Program-made: the position numbers and the translations under genes
NCBI GenBank assembly: GCA_002840535.1
Contig: PHBH01000023.1
Coordinates: forward strand, 1 to 64,000
Direction of reading: 5' to 3'
Length of the DNA: 64,000 nt
Source: Deltaproteobacteria bacterium HGW-Deltaproteobacteria-15
GTDB lineage: Bacteria > Desulfobacterota > DSM-4660 > Desulfatiglandales > HGW-15
Part shown: positions 16,947 through 25,388 of the stretch, in pieces
Numbering within the stretch: position 1 is the stretch's first letter
Layout of the letters: each line of letters starts with the position of its first letter
Notes under the pieces: generated by a model
Told to the model about the DNA's origin: nothing
Database searches by the model: none
Seen by the model: only the letters and a program-made list of their open reading frames with translations

Positions 16947-17354
16947 ATGTCTTTTTTTCAAGTGAACGAAAACTGCAATGGGTGCCTTGCCTGCGTGCAG
17001 AACTGTCCCGCAAGCGCACTCGACTACAAAGACCAGGGGAACCGACGGAAAATCCTCCACAACATGTCCCTTTGCGCCAGGTGCGGAAACTGCTGGAGGG
17101 TTTGCCCTCAAAAGGCGGTTCAGTTTCATCATCTCCTGTCAGGCCAATGGCAGGAAGTGGCGACCATGGAATTGATGCGTTGCGTGGTGTGCGGTGAGGC
17201 TCTGTACACGACAGACTTCGGAGACAAATTGGCCGTGCGCCTCGAAAGAAGCATTGATCCTCTCTGCCCTGCTCACCGGAAAAGTCAGCCGCTCAAGGTT
17301 TGGGGGAAAATCTTCGCCACCCCTTCCCCACAGGATAAGGAGGTCACCCAATGA
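16947..17354 (+). CDS. Two-cluster ferredoxin with C-terminal cysteine-rich module
   Basis: A 135-residue protein. Residues 1-65 are a bacterial 2[4Fe-4S] ferredoxin (CNGCLACVQNCPASAL and CARCGNCWRVCPQKAV). The C-terminal half has CVVCGEALYT and a later Cys-Pro (DPLCPAHR) that could bind zinc or another cluster. It likely passes electrons between the preceding polyferredoxin and the MetV-like protein, whose start codon overlaps its stop (ATGA). That overlap argues for stoichiometric complex formation. Confidence 0.85.
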   Translation: MSFFQVNENCNGCLACVQNCPASALDYKDQGNRRKILHNMSLCARCGNCWRVCPQKAVQFHHLLSGQWQEVATMELMRCVVCGEALYTTDFGDKLAVRLERSIDPLCPAHRKSQPLKVWGKIFATPSPQDKEVTQ

Positions 17355-18025
17355 TCGTAGGAAAGATGAAGCCTTTTGACGAAATCCTCTCCTCGGTAAA
17401 GGCATTCAAGAACATCCTGATCGTTGGTTGCGGCAGTTGCGTTTCTGTTTGTCTCACCGGCGGGGATAGAGAGGCAAAGGCATTGGCACGCGAACTCTCC
17501 AATCCTGATCTTTTTGACCAGTCCGCACCAACCCTGAGAGTGGAAACCTTTCAGCGACAATGCGAAAGGGATCTGGTCAAAGAGTACCTCAAGATTCCCG
17601 CGGATACGGATGCGATTCTCTCCCTGGCCTGCGGCGCCGGCGTCCAGACCCTTTCGGCCGTCTTCGAAAAGCTTCCGGTGATTCCCGCCCTCAACACGTC
17701 CTTTCTGGGCGCCTTGGACGAACCCGGAACCTGGAGGGAAAAATGCGTCGGATGCGGGGATTGCGTTCTCACCTCCACCGGCGGCATATGTCCGATCGCA
17801 CGGTGCGCCAAGCGAATCCTCAACGGCCCTTGCGGAGGGTCATCCAAAGGAAAATGCGAGATCAATCCGGACCTCGATTGCGCCTGGCAGCTTATTATCG
17901 ATCGCTTGAAGGTTCTTGGTCGTATCGATGAATACGAGAGGATCATGCCTCTCAAAGACTGGTCTGCAGACAGGGGACGAGGTCCGCGGCTCAGCCAGAA
18001 AGCCGCAAACGAGCCGTTCGAGTAA
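17351..18025 (+). CDS. metV: MetV-like zinc/Fe-S protein (methylenetetrahydrofolate reductase C-terminal domain family)
   Basis: A 224-residue protein of the MTHFR_C family. Diagnostic segments are NILIVGCGSCVSVCLTGGDRE, ILSLACGAGVQTLS, the ferredoxin-like CVGCGDCVLTSTGGICPIARCAK and NGPCGGSSKGKCEINPDLDCAW. In acetogens MetV is the partner of MetF in Wood-Ljungdahl methylene-THF reduction. Here the usual metF neighbour is absent; the gene is followed by a terminator-like hairpin and then a LuxR-type regulator. So either MetF is encoded elsewhere or this cassette serves another electron-transfer reaction. Family assignment is firm; physiological role is inference. Confidence 0.87.
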   Translation: MIVGKMKPFDEILSSVKAFKNILIVGCGSCVSVCLTGGDREAKALARELSNPDLFDQSAPTLRVETFQRQCERDLVKEYLKIPADTDAILSLACGAGVQTLSAVFEKLPVIPALNTSFLGALDEPGTWREKCVGCGDCVLTSTGGICPIARCAKRILNGPCGGSSKGKCEINPDLDCAWQLIIDRLKVLGRIDEYERIMPLKDWSADRGRGPRLSQKAANEPFE

Positions 18026-18048
18026 AGCTGAGAACCCCAAAAGGCAAC

Positions 18049-18069
18049 CCGAGTCTTTCGGCTTTTTTC
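18049..18069 (+). terminator. Rho-independent terminator candidate after metV
   Basis: A short stem CCGA/TCGG (18049-18052 and 18058-18061) is followed by C and six T, 24 bases after the metV stop. The stem is only four pairs, so this is tentative. Confidence 0.4.
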
Positions 18070-18286
18070 CTCTTGCGAAATCTTCCATAAATCTTCTTCT
18101 CCACCTCCGGCTTGCAATGGCGCGACTCCGCTGCGAGCCCATGCTCCCCTCAGTAGAAATAGATAAGTTCATCATACTGCAGCTTTACGCCCATGCGTAG
18201 ATGAGAATACGATTGTGAGGGAATTCTTTTCCGCCCCAGTTCTATGAAAGACTTCCACATCCCTACTGACTGAGCGGAGCTTTGCC

Positions 18287-18931
18287 ATTTACTACACCGG
18301 CAAAAACACCGAAGAAAACATCTACATCGTTGGTCCGATGAAGGTGCAGAATTCCCTGCTGGCTTTCTATCTGAAAGAAGCAGTTGGGATGAACTGCACC
18401 GTGGCCCAATCGGTAACCGAAATTCCACAGGTAAGTGAAGAAGAGGCTGACGCCAAAAGACTTGTTCTCCTGGACTGCATAGGGAACGACCTTTCCGCCT
18501 CCCTGGAAAAGCTTTCAAGAAACTTCTTCGTGTGCCTGTTTAACCTCAATCCCAACAGCGGTGTTGAAGAGGAAAGTGTAGCGAAAGGCGTACGAGGTTT
18601 CTTTTACCTTGAAGATACTATAGAGCAGCTTCTGAACGGGGTCCGAGCCATTTTCAATGGCGAGATGTGGCTTTCCAGAAAAACCATGACGAGCCTCATC
18701 CTAGCCAATCAGAAGGAAAGGTTTTCATCCCTGGCTAAGTCCTGCCTGCGACTCACGCGGAGAGAAAAGGAGATCCTCATTATGATTGCCGAGGGTGCAA
18801 CAAATTCAGAGATTGCGGATAAGCTTTTTATCAGCAAACATACCGTAAAAACACACACCCATAATATCTTTAAGAAGATCAACGCCTCCAGCCGTTCACA
18901 GGCGGCAATGTGGGCGGTCAAGAACCTGTAA
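18287..18931 (+). CDS. CsgD-like LuxR family transcriptional regulator, probable non-ATG start
   Basis: A DNA-binding regulator resembling CsgD: an atypical receiver-like N-terminal domain and a C-terminal LuxR helix-turn-helix (LTRREKEILIMIAEGATNSE, then IADKLFISKHTVKTHTHNIF). The first ATG (18338) lies inside the first beta strand. In-frame codons upstream give the sequence ENIYIVGPMKVQNSLLAFYL, which aligns with the CsgD N-terminus. The frame is open back to a stop at 18245, and no ATG, GTG or TTG is available. Candidates are ATT 18287, with GGAG seven bases upstream, or CTG 18266. With ATT the protein has 214 residues. It stands directly before the exopolysaccharide locus and is its likely regulator, as CsgD is for curli and cellulose. 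Confidence 0.82.
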   Translation: MYYTGKNTEENIYIVGPMKVQNSLLAFYLKEAVGMNCTVAQSVTEIPQVSEEEADAKRLVLLDCIGNDLSASLEKLSRNFFVCLFNLNPNSGVEEESVAKGVRGFFYLEDTIEQLLNGVRAIFNGEMWLSRKTMTSLILANQKERFSSLAKSCLRLTRREKEILIMIAEGATNSEIADKLFISKHTVKTHTHNIFKKINASSRSQAAMWAVKNL

Positions 18932-19315
18932 TCTCCCCTCCCCTCATACTAAACTATTTCCGGATAATCAGACACTTCAGTATCGAATGGCATGCCGCTT
19001 CTAGTACCCGGTATGAGGATTTGGCTTATAACCGTTCGCCTTCCGGCACGCCTTTTCATACGCTTCTCTCTCCTTCAAAATGCGAAAAAAACCAATACCT
19101 AAGATCTATTGCCTTTCTATCGGCGAGACATCATCTGAGGCGCAGGCCTAGTGGTAAACACTTCGTACCCCAAAAAATCGTTCCACCTCACTCGTGGCCC
19201 GTCGGCTTCAAGGACGTCTGTAATTGAAGGGGCGGAGCTGTCTAAAACGCCGGCTTAGTGGACCCCAGGCATCTCATCATTCAATCTCCCAACCTTAGCC
19301 AGAAAGGTCAAAGCC
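18932..19315. other. Leader region of the exopolysaccharide locus
   Basis: These 384 bases separate the regulator from the first EPS gene. I see no confident promoter, sigma-54 site or terminator. The open frame 18910-19227 has no homology and starts inside the regulator gene, so I treat it as non-coding. Confidence 0.35.
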
Positions 19316-20827
19316 ATGGACATTCACTTCGAGACACGATCCTCTCTGAGAGAATTCCTCTATTTTCTTTTTAAACGCAAAACACAAATACTCCTCTTCT
19401 TCTTCGCCACCGTGTCGGCGGTGACGATCGCGACGTTCGTGATGCAACCCACGTACGAGGGCAGCTCCCGGCTCCTCGTGAAGATCGGCAGGGAGAATCT
19501 ATACGTGCCGGTTGCCGCGGGCGGTAATTCCAATCCGGTGCTCAACGTGAATCAGGACTCGCAGATCAACTCAGAGATCGAGATTCTGAGAAGCCGCGCG
19601 CTCGCAGAAGAAGTCGTAAACGCATTGGGACCAACGGCCATCTACAAGGATCTGGGGAAGAAAAAGAGGAACTTTTTGGCAAGCCTTCTCCCCAGAATCG
19701 GGACGCCTCTATCAACGACCGATAAGGCCGTGCTGATGCTTCAGAAGGACCTGAATGCTGAAGCGGTTAAGAGGTCCAACGTCATCCAGGTCTTTTACGA
19801 AAACGAAGATCCTGAAATGGCCGCGGCAGTGGTCAACTCCCTTGTCAACCTTTACATGGACAGGCATCTCGACGTCTACAAAAACCCGGAGTCATACACC
19901 TTTTTTGAAGAACAGTCACGGCTCCTGCAGGGCAAACTGACGTCGGCTGAGGAGGCGCTCAAAGCATTCAAGGAGAAACACAACCTTTCCTCTCTGCAAG
20001 AACAGAGAACTTTTCTGCTCCAGGAAGACTCGGCGCTTCGCATGGCCTTGAATCAGAATGAAAGCGCGATCACGGAGATGCAGAATCGTTTGAAACAACT
20101 TCACCATCTGATCGCTTCAGTACCCAAAAATATTCCCCAGGGAGAGGAGGTGAACCACAATCCCCATCTTGTCAGCAATCTGCAGGCAAAGATGGTGGAG
20201 CTGGAGCTAAAGGAGAAAGAACTTTCCACCAAGTACACTGACCAGAGCCGACTGGTGCGCAACGTCCGTGACGAGATCTCCCTTGTACGACAGAGGCTGG
20301 ATCAACTTGAGGCAAAGCGTTACGGAAATAGAACTTCGGGTATCAACACGACGTATCAGCGGCTTGAGGAGGATCTCTTGCGCAACGACGCCGAATTAAA
20401 GGCCCTGCTTGCCAAGAAAGAGACCACGGGAGCGCAGCTCGGGGTCTGCCAGATTCAGCTGGAAAACCTCAACAGGTTTGAGGTGCAGCTCGATCAACTT
20501 GCCAGGGATGTGGATGTGAATCGAGAGAATTACCGGCTCTACCTGAAAAAATTCGAAGAATCCAGGATCTCCAACGCCATGGATTCGGAGAGAATTGCCA
20601 ACGTCAGTCTCATTGAGGCGGCCCTTCCCCCTCTTAAACCCAAGAGCCCAAAAGTGTTGCTCAACTTGGCGCTTGGTACACTCCTGGGGGCATTCGGTGC
20701 ACTGGGCCTGGCTTTTTCCGCAGAGTACCTGGACGACAGCCTGGAAAACCCGGAGCAAGCCGAGAGGGTGCTTGCCGTACCGGTCCTCGCTTCGGTCCCG
20801 CAGCTCACGGAAGGCGGCAGGAAGTAA
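19316..20827 (+). CDS. Polysaccharide co-polymerase, GumC/Wzz chain-length determinant
   Basis: A 503-residue inner-membrane PCP protein without a fused kinase. It has one TM helix near residues 25-47 (ILLFFFATVSAVTIATFVM), a Wzz domain (QPTYEGSSRLLVKIGRENLY, then QDSQINSEIEILRSRALAEEVV) and a long periplasmic coiled coil (residues 180-400). A second TM helix near 440-465 follows the proline-rich motif ALPPLKPKSPK. It sets polymer length and couples the polymerase to the outer-membrane exporter. The separate BY-kinase-like protein is at 22270. It is the first gene of a run of same-strand genes with short gaps. Confidence 0.9.
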   Translation: MDIHFETRSSLREFLYFLFKRKTQILLFFFATVSAVTIATFVMQPTYEGSSRLLVKIGRENLYVPVAAGGNSNPVLNVNQDSQINSEIEILRSRALAEEVVNALGPTAIYKDLGKKKRNFLASLLPRIGTPLSTTDKAVLMLQKDLNAEAVKRSNVIQVFYENEDPEMAAAVVNSLVNLYMDRHLDVYKNPESYTFFEEQSRLLQGKLTSAEEALKAFKEKHNLSSLQEQRTFLLQEDSALRMALNQNESAITEMQNRLKQLHHLIASVPKNIPQGEEVNHNPHLVSNLQAKMVELELKEKELSTKYTDQSRLVRNVRDEISLVRQRLDQLEAKRYGNRTSGINTTYQRLEEDLLRNDAELKALLAKKETTGAQLGVCQIQLENLNRFEVQLDQLARDVDVNRENYRLYLKKFEESRISNAMDSERIANVSLIEAALPPLKPKSPKVLLNLALGTLLGAFGALGLAFSAEYLDDSLENPEQAERVLAVPVLASVPQLTEGGRK

Positions 20828-20832
20828 ACACC

Positions 20833-22248
20833 ATGTACTCCCGTTTTTACGGATTTTCCGAAAAGCCCTTCGACATCACACCCGACCCGAGATTTCTCTA
20901 TTTGAGCCTCTCGCACAGGGAGGTCCTCGCCTCTCTCATATACGGGATCAAGGAGAAAAGGGGTTTCATTGCCGTGCTCGGGGAAGCCGGCACCGGAAAG
21001 ACCACCCTGCTCAGATCAGCCCTCGATCACCTGAAGGAAGATGTGAAGGTAGCACATATCTTCAATACCGATGTCACGTTCCCGGAAATGCTCCAGATGG
21101 TGCTTGCGGATTTAGGGCTTGCGACTCGGAAGGAGCCTTTGACCAAGGTGGATGCCCTCCACCGTCTCAATGGTTTTGCTCTTCAGCAGCTCTCATCCGG
21201 CGGGAATGTGGTGATCATGGTGGACGAGGCCCAGAACCTGGATCGAAACTGCCTGGAGAATTTGAGGCTTCTCTCCAATCTCGAGACCCGTAGACACAAG
21301 TTGATACAGATAGTCCTCTCCGGGCAGCCTGAGCTCGAGGAAAAACTGAGACGTCCCGACCTGAGGCAACTTTCCCAGCGGATAAACCTCAGGCGGTACA
21401 TCATGCCCCTCAGTCCCCGGGAGACTCATGAGTATATCGAACAGCGGTTAAAAGTCGTCGGATACAGAGGGCCGACCCTCTACACTAAAAGAGCGGAGAA
21501 TCTGCTGTGGCAGGCTTCCGGGGGCATACCTAGAATCATCAACACGCTCTGCGACAACGCCCTTCTCATTGCTTTCGCCCTGAAGGAAAAAAGGATTCAG
21601 GAAAAAACGATGAAGGAGGCGATCGACGACCTCACTCGAGACCGCTTTCGAAGAGAATCGCAGCCCCCAGCGAGCGTTCTTCCACCCGTTGCCGCCCTGC
21701 CAGGGTCGGGATCAAATCGACGTGTGGCAGGGCTTCTGGTGCTTCTTTTACTGGTCTCCCTTGTGGGCCTGATCGTAGAATCCGGTTTTGGGATTGTAGG
21801 GACCCATTCCAAAGCTAAGGACAGCCCGTCGTTTAAAAACGTTGTTCGAGCCGTAATCTCAGACGCTCCCTCCGGGTCCGCCGAATCCCAACCGCAGCCG
21901 CCGGCAGAAGCACCGGGGATAGCCGCCCTCCAAAACAAGCGTGAAACCGATCCTTTTTCTGTTTCTCAACCTGCGTCCGTTTTCTCTTATATACCGATAG
22001 AGCCTCCTCCGGCAGAAGAGGCAGAGCAGGCGGAAACGGGCGGCAACGCAGCAACCGAAGAGCATGCCCAGTGGGTGTCTGTCACTGAGGGGGACAGTCT
22101 TCACAGAATCATCATCAGGTATTACGGCAGTTATAACAAGCTCCTCGAGCAAAAGGTGCTCACGGCAAACCCGTCCATAACGAACCCTGACCGGATCTTT
22201 GTCCGCCAGCTGATCAAGATACCGGATCCAACCGAACCTGGAACATAA
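20833..22248 (+). CDS. ExeA/XrtA-associated AAA ATPase with C-terminal LysM-like domain
   Basis: A 471-residue protein. The N-terminal AAA module begins MYSRFYGFSEKPFDITPDPR, typical of the ExeA family and of the ATPase in exosortase-associated EPS clusters. Walker A is GEAGTGKTT (residues 50-58) and Walker B is VVIMVDEAQNL. A TM helix lies near residues 298-318 (VAGLLVLLLLVSLVGLIVE). After a Pro/Glu-rich linker comes a LysM-like domain (WVSVTEGDSLHRIIIRYYGS, then PDRIFVRQLIKIP) that would contact peptidoglycan. It may organise the export machinery across the cell wall. It starts five bases after the chain-length gene. Confidence 0.88.
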   Translation: MYSRFYGFSEKPFDITPDPRFLYLSLSHREVLASLIYGIKEKRGFIAVLGEAGTGKTTLLRSALDHLKEDVKVAHIFNTDVTFPEMLQMVLADLGLATRKEPLTKVDALHRLNGFALQQLSSGGNVVIMVDEAQNLDRNCLENLRLLSNLETRRHKLIQIVLSGQPELEEKLRRPDLRQLSQRINLRRYIMPLSPRETHEYIEQRLKVVGYRGPTLYTKRAENLLWQASGGIPRIINTLCDNALLIAFALKEKRIQEKTMKEAIDDLTRDRFRRESQPPASVLPPVAALPGSGSNRRVAGLLVLLLLVSLVGLIVESGFGIVGTHSKAKDSPSFKNVVRAVISDAPSGSAESQPQPPAEAPGIAALQNKRETDPFSVSQPASVFSYIPIEPPPAEEAEQAETGGNAATEEHAQWVSVTEGDSLHRIIIRYYGSYNKLLEQKVLTANPSITNPDRIFVRQLIKIPDPTEPGT

Positions 22249-22269
22249 AACCGAAGATCGGGTGAAACA

Positions 22270-23022
22270 ATGGGAAAGACTTACGAGGCTCTGGAAAGAG
22301 CGGAAAAGGAATACGCAGCAATAACCATAGGGCTCGACGTCCCGAGGGCGCCGAGGGAATTTGCGGTCTCCGTGTACCCTCGTCCGGCGGTACAGCATGC
22401 TGCGATGGAATGTTACGAAGAACTGAAAACCAACATCTTTACCGCACACGCACAGGAATCCGTCAAGACCATCCTTTTTTCCGGCACGAATCATGGAGAC
22501 GGGTCTTCAACCACAGCCATAAACTTTGCAGCCACACTTGCCGCGGACCCCGGAACCAGGGTTCTCCTGATGGACGTGAACCTCAGGACACCAAGCCTCC
22601 ACGCAACCTTCCATTTGGAACAGAGCCATGGCCTTTCGGATCTCCTGACAGACGGGAAAGACCCGGAAAAGATGATAAAGAAGGTGAAAAATCGAAGTCT
22701 CCACGTGGTGACCTGCGGAACCTGCCACATGGGTCCGGTAAGCCTTTTCGAATCAGCGGTCTTCTGCGAGTTTCTCAAGTTCATGAGAGCCAAATTCGAC
22801 CATATCATCCTGGACGGACCCCCTGTTCTCAGCTTTTCTGAGACCCGGGTCCTCTGCTCAAAGGTGGACGGCGTAGTCATGGTGGTCGCGGCAGGAAAGA
22901 CCCGCGAGCATGTGGCGAAAAGGGCCAAACAGGAGATCGAGGGGGCCGGGGGCAAAATTCTCGGATTGGTGCTCAACAGGAGGAAATTCTTTATACCCGA
23001 ATGGATTTACAGACGACTGTAA
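22270..23022 (+). CDS. BY-kinase-like ATPase (CpsD/CapB fold) with altered Walker A
   Basis: A 250-residue protein of the bacterial tyrosine kinase/CpsD fold. Walker A' (VLLMDVNLRTPSL) and Walker B (FDHIILDGPPVL) are well kept. The P-loop reads SGTNHGDGSSTTAINFA, so the invariant Lys of GEGKST is Ser79. There is no C-terminal tyrosine cluster; the end is RKFFIPEWIYRRL. It would therefore act with the PCP protein at 19316 as a structural or weakly ATP-binding partner, not a classical autokinase. Similar Lys-less members occur in other EPS loci, so this need not be a defect. Confidence 0.85.
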   Translation: MGKTYEALERAEKEYAAITIGLDVPRAPREFAVSVYPRPAVQHAAMECYEELKTNIFTAHAQESVKTILFSGTNHGDGSSTTAINFAATLAADPGTRVLLMDVNLRTPSLHATFHLEQSHGLSDLLTDGKDPEKMIKKVKNRSLHVVTCGTCHMGPVSLFESAVFCEFLKFMRAKFDHIILDGPPVLSFSETRVLCSKVDGVVMVVAAGKTREHVAKRAKQEIEGAGGKILGLVLNRRKFFIPEWIYRRL

Positions 23023-23073
23023 GAAAACGTGGGAACCATTATCTCCAAAAATATTGATGGAAGGAATCTCTAT

Positions 23074-23796
23074 ATGAAGCAGAAACTCATGCTCATCGTA
23101 TTTTCCACGGCGGCTGCAACCCTCTTGCTCGCCTGCGCTACCCGGCAGCCGGCAATCGTGACTGAGCCGCCGACCTCTATTGCTTCCATCCAGGCAAACC
23201 AAGAGTATGTCATCCAGCCCGGAGATCAGTTGGACATCAAGCTTTTCTATAATCCGGAGCTCAATGAGACTGTCTCCGTGAGACCTGACGGGATGATCTC
23301 TCTTCAGCTCATCGATGACATGAAAGCGGCCGGGTTGAAACCTTCGGAACTGGACGAAGAGATCACAGCAAGATACTCAGCCGAACTGCAAAAACCCATG
23401 GTGACCGTCATTGTAAGATCATTCACCGGTCAGAGGGTATACGTGGGAGGCGAAGTCAATACGCAGGGGCTTTTCGATTTCACCGCGGGAATGACGCCCC
23501 TCCAGGCGGTGCTTAATGCCGGAGGATTCAAAGAGACGGCAAACCCCACCGCAGCATTAATCATCCGGAAGGGCTCGGAGAACAGGCCCGTGCCTATCCG
23601 GGTAAACCTGAAGGAAAACTTGAATGGAATCGACGGGGCGCTCCTGCAACCCCAGGATGTGGTCTATGTCCCCAAGACATTCATCGCGGAGGCAAACAAA
23701 TTCGTCAATCAGTACATTGAAAAGCTCTTTCTCTTTAGAGGCGTAAGCCTCGGGTTCTCCTATGAACTGAATAACGACTTTGACATCCGGCGTTAA
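23074..23796 (+). CDS. Wza-like outer-membrane polysaccharide export lipoprotein
   Basis: A 240-residue Poly_export protein. It has a signal peptide with lipobox LLLAC (Cys21), then the poly-export domain (YVIQPGDQLDIKLFYNPELN, VSVRPDGMISLQLI) and SLBB domains (VYVGGEVNTQGLFDF, TPLQAVLNAGGF, LLQPQDVVYVPKTFI). It forms the periplasmic and outer-membrane channel for the polymer. The ATG at 23074 is the signal-peptide start, with AAGGAA about eight bases upstream; the frame opens earlier at 23029. Confidence 0.93.
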   Translation: MKQKLMLIVFSTAAATLLLACATRQPAIVTEPPTSIASIQANQEYVIQPGDQLDIKLFYNPELNETVSVRPDGMISLQLIDDMKAAGLKPSELDEEITARYSAELQKPMVTVIVRSFTGQRVYVGGEVNTQGLFDFTAGMTPLQAVLNAGGFKETANPTAALIIRKGSENRPVPIRVNLKENLNGIDGALLQPQDVVYVPKTFIAEANKFVNQYIEKLFLFRGVSLGFSYELNNDFDIRR

Positions 23797-23840
23797 CGCT
23801 AAGCCTCACCGAAAAGATCAAGAAGATGGAGGGAACAGAG

Positions 23841-25208
23841 ATGAAGAGGATCCTGTGTATTGGTGCGGGCTATGTGGGAGGTCCCAGCATGGTCGTGATT
23901 GCCGAGAAGTGTCCGCATCATAGAATCACCGTCGTAGACTGCAATCCGGACAAGATCGCGCAGTGGAGATCCGACAGCCTTCCGATTTATGAGCCGGGAC
24001 TGGACGAGGCGGTGAAGCGAGTCAGAGACAGGAACCTGTTCTTCAGCATCGATGTCGAGAAGGGCATCAAGGAATCCGAAATCATATTCGTGAGCGTGAA
24101 TACCCCCACAAAGAACTTCGGAGTTGGAAGCGGCCAAGCCGCGGACCTGCAATATTGGGAAAAAACCGCCAGACAGATTGTTGAAAATGCAGAATCCCCC
24201 AAAATCATAGTCGAAAAAAGCACGGTTCCGGTCAAGACCGCCCAGGCCATGGAAGAGATCCTCAAAATGAACCAGAATGGGAAAAAAATGCATGTGATCT
24301 CCAACCCCGAGTTTCTGGCGGAAGGAACGGCTATGAATGACTTGGAGCACCCGGACCGGGTTCTGATAGGATCTCACGAAAGCGAGGAAGCGATCAGGGC
24401 GCGACAGGAACTCGTGGACATCTATGCCCACTGGGTGCCCCGGGAACGGATTCTGACCTCCAATATTTGGAGCAGTGAATTAGCCAAGCTTGCATCCAAC
24501 GCATTCCTGGCCCAGAGGATATCCTCCATTAATTCGTTCTCCGCACTTTGTGAAAAAACAGGCGCCGATGTTACGGAGGTAGCCCGTGCGGTCGGCATGG
24601 ATTCCCGCATCGGCGCTCGATTCCTGGCCGCCGGAATAGGCTTTGGAGGCTCCTGTTTCAAAAAGGACATATTGAATCTGGTTTACCTCTGCCATCACTA
24701 CGGTCTCCCTGACGTTGCGAGGTATTGGGAGGAAGTAGTCCGGATCAATGAGTTTCAGAAGGAGCGCTTCGTGCTAAACATGATACAATCCATGTTCAAC
24801 ACCTTGAGCGGCAAAAGAATCTGTCTGTTTGGATTCGCCTTTAAGGCCAATACAGGGGACACGCGGGAAAGTCCTGCAATCTCCATTGCAAGAAGACTGC
24901 TGGAGGAGAATGCGCATGTGGTCATCACCGACCCGAAGGCCCTGAAAAACGCCAGAGACGACCTGGCGGAGATAAAGGGGGCAATCGATTTCGTGGAGGA
25001 TCCTTACGCTGCGGCTTGCGGGTGCGATGCCATCGCGGTGATGACGGAATGGGAAATTTACCGGAATTTGGATTACGAAGAAGTCTTTTCCTCCATGCGA
25101 AAACCGGCCTATTTGTTCGATGGAAGAAACATTCTGGACCATCGTGAATTACAGGAGATCGGGTACAGCGTTTACCCCATAGGCAAGCCGCCCATGGTGC
25201 CGCTATAG
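23841..25208 (+). CDS. ugd: UDP-glucose 6-dehydrogenase, eukaryote-like subfamily
   Basis: A 455-residue NAD-dependent UDP-glucose dehydrogenase giving UDP-glucuronate. It has the Rossmann motif GAGYVGGPS, VSVNTPT, EKSTVPVKTA, NPEFLAEGTA, the catalytic Cys in GFGGSCFKKD, and GFAFKANTGDTRESPA. The ending (YSVYPIGKPP) and overall layout resemble the animal/plant-type subfamily, found also in some bacteria. It supplies uronic acid for the local polymer, which fits the heparinase-type and lyase-like enzymes downstream. The start at 23841 has GGAGGG upstream and matches the family start. Confidence 0.95.
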   Translation: MKRILCIGAGYVGGPSMVVIAEKCPHHRITVVDCNPDKIAQWRSDSLPIYEPGLDEAVKRVRDRNLFFSIDVEKGIKESEIIFVSVNTPTKNFGVGSGQAADLQYWEKTARQIVENAESPKIIVEKSTVPVKTAQAMEEILKMNQNGKKMHVISNPEFLAEGTAMNDLEHPDRVLIGSHESEEAIRARQELVDIYAHWVPRERILTSNIWSSELAKLASNAFLAQRISSINSFSALCEKTGADVTEVARAVGMDSRIGARFLAAGIGFGGSCFKKDILNLVYLCHHYGLPDVARYWEEVVRINEFQKERFVLNMIQSMFNTLSGKRICLFGFAFKANTGDTRESPAISIARRLLEENAHVVITDPKALKNARDDLAEIKGAIDFVEDPYAAACGCDAIAVMTEWEIYRNLDYEEVFSSMRKPAYLFDGRNILDHRELQEIGYSVYPIGKPPMVPL

Positions 25209-25213
25209 TCGAT

Positions 25214-25346
25214 CGAAGCTCCCCGCAGCCCCGCAGGGCGGGATCTCCGCTTCGCTACGACAAGCTTGCGGGGAAAATGGGCACCGCCCTGAAGGGGTGG
25301 GACTCCGAGCAAAGCGAGGAGAATGCGCTCGTTGTTTCGGTTCAAC
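25214..25346. repeat. Dispersed intergenic repeat, copy A
   Basis: This block contains segments (gcggggaaaatgggcaccgc, then gggtgggactccgagcaaag and gaatgcgctcg) that recur in reverse orientation at 47387-47533. It begins with a C/G-rich hairpin (ccccgcag...ctgcgggg type). It lies between ugd and the sugar transferase and would overlap the longest open frame of the latter, which argues that the gene starts after it. Confidence 0.8.
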
Positions 25347-25388
25347 ATCAGACCACCTCCAAAACCCCCAGTCTCACGCACCATTGAC

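Noticed and set aside
18910..19227. 105-codon frame after the CsgD-like gene
   Set aside because: It starts inside the regulator, has unlikely composition and no homology.
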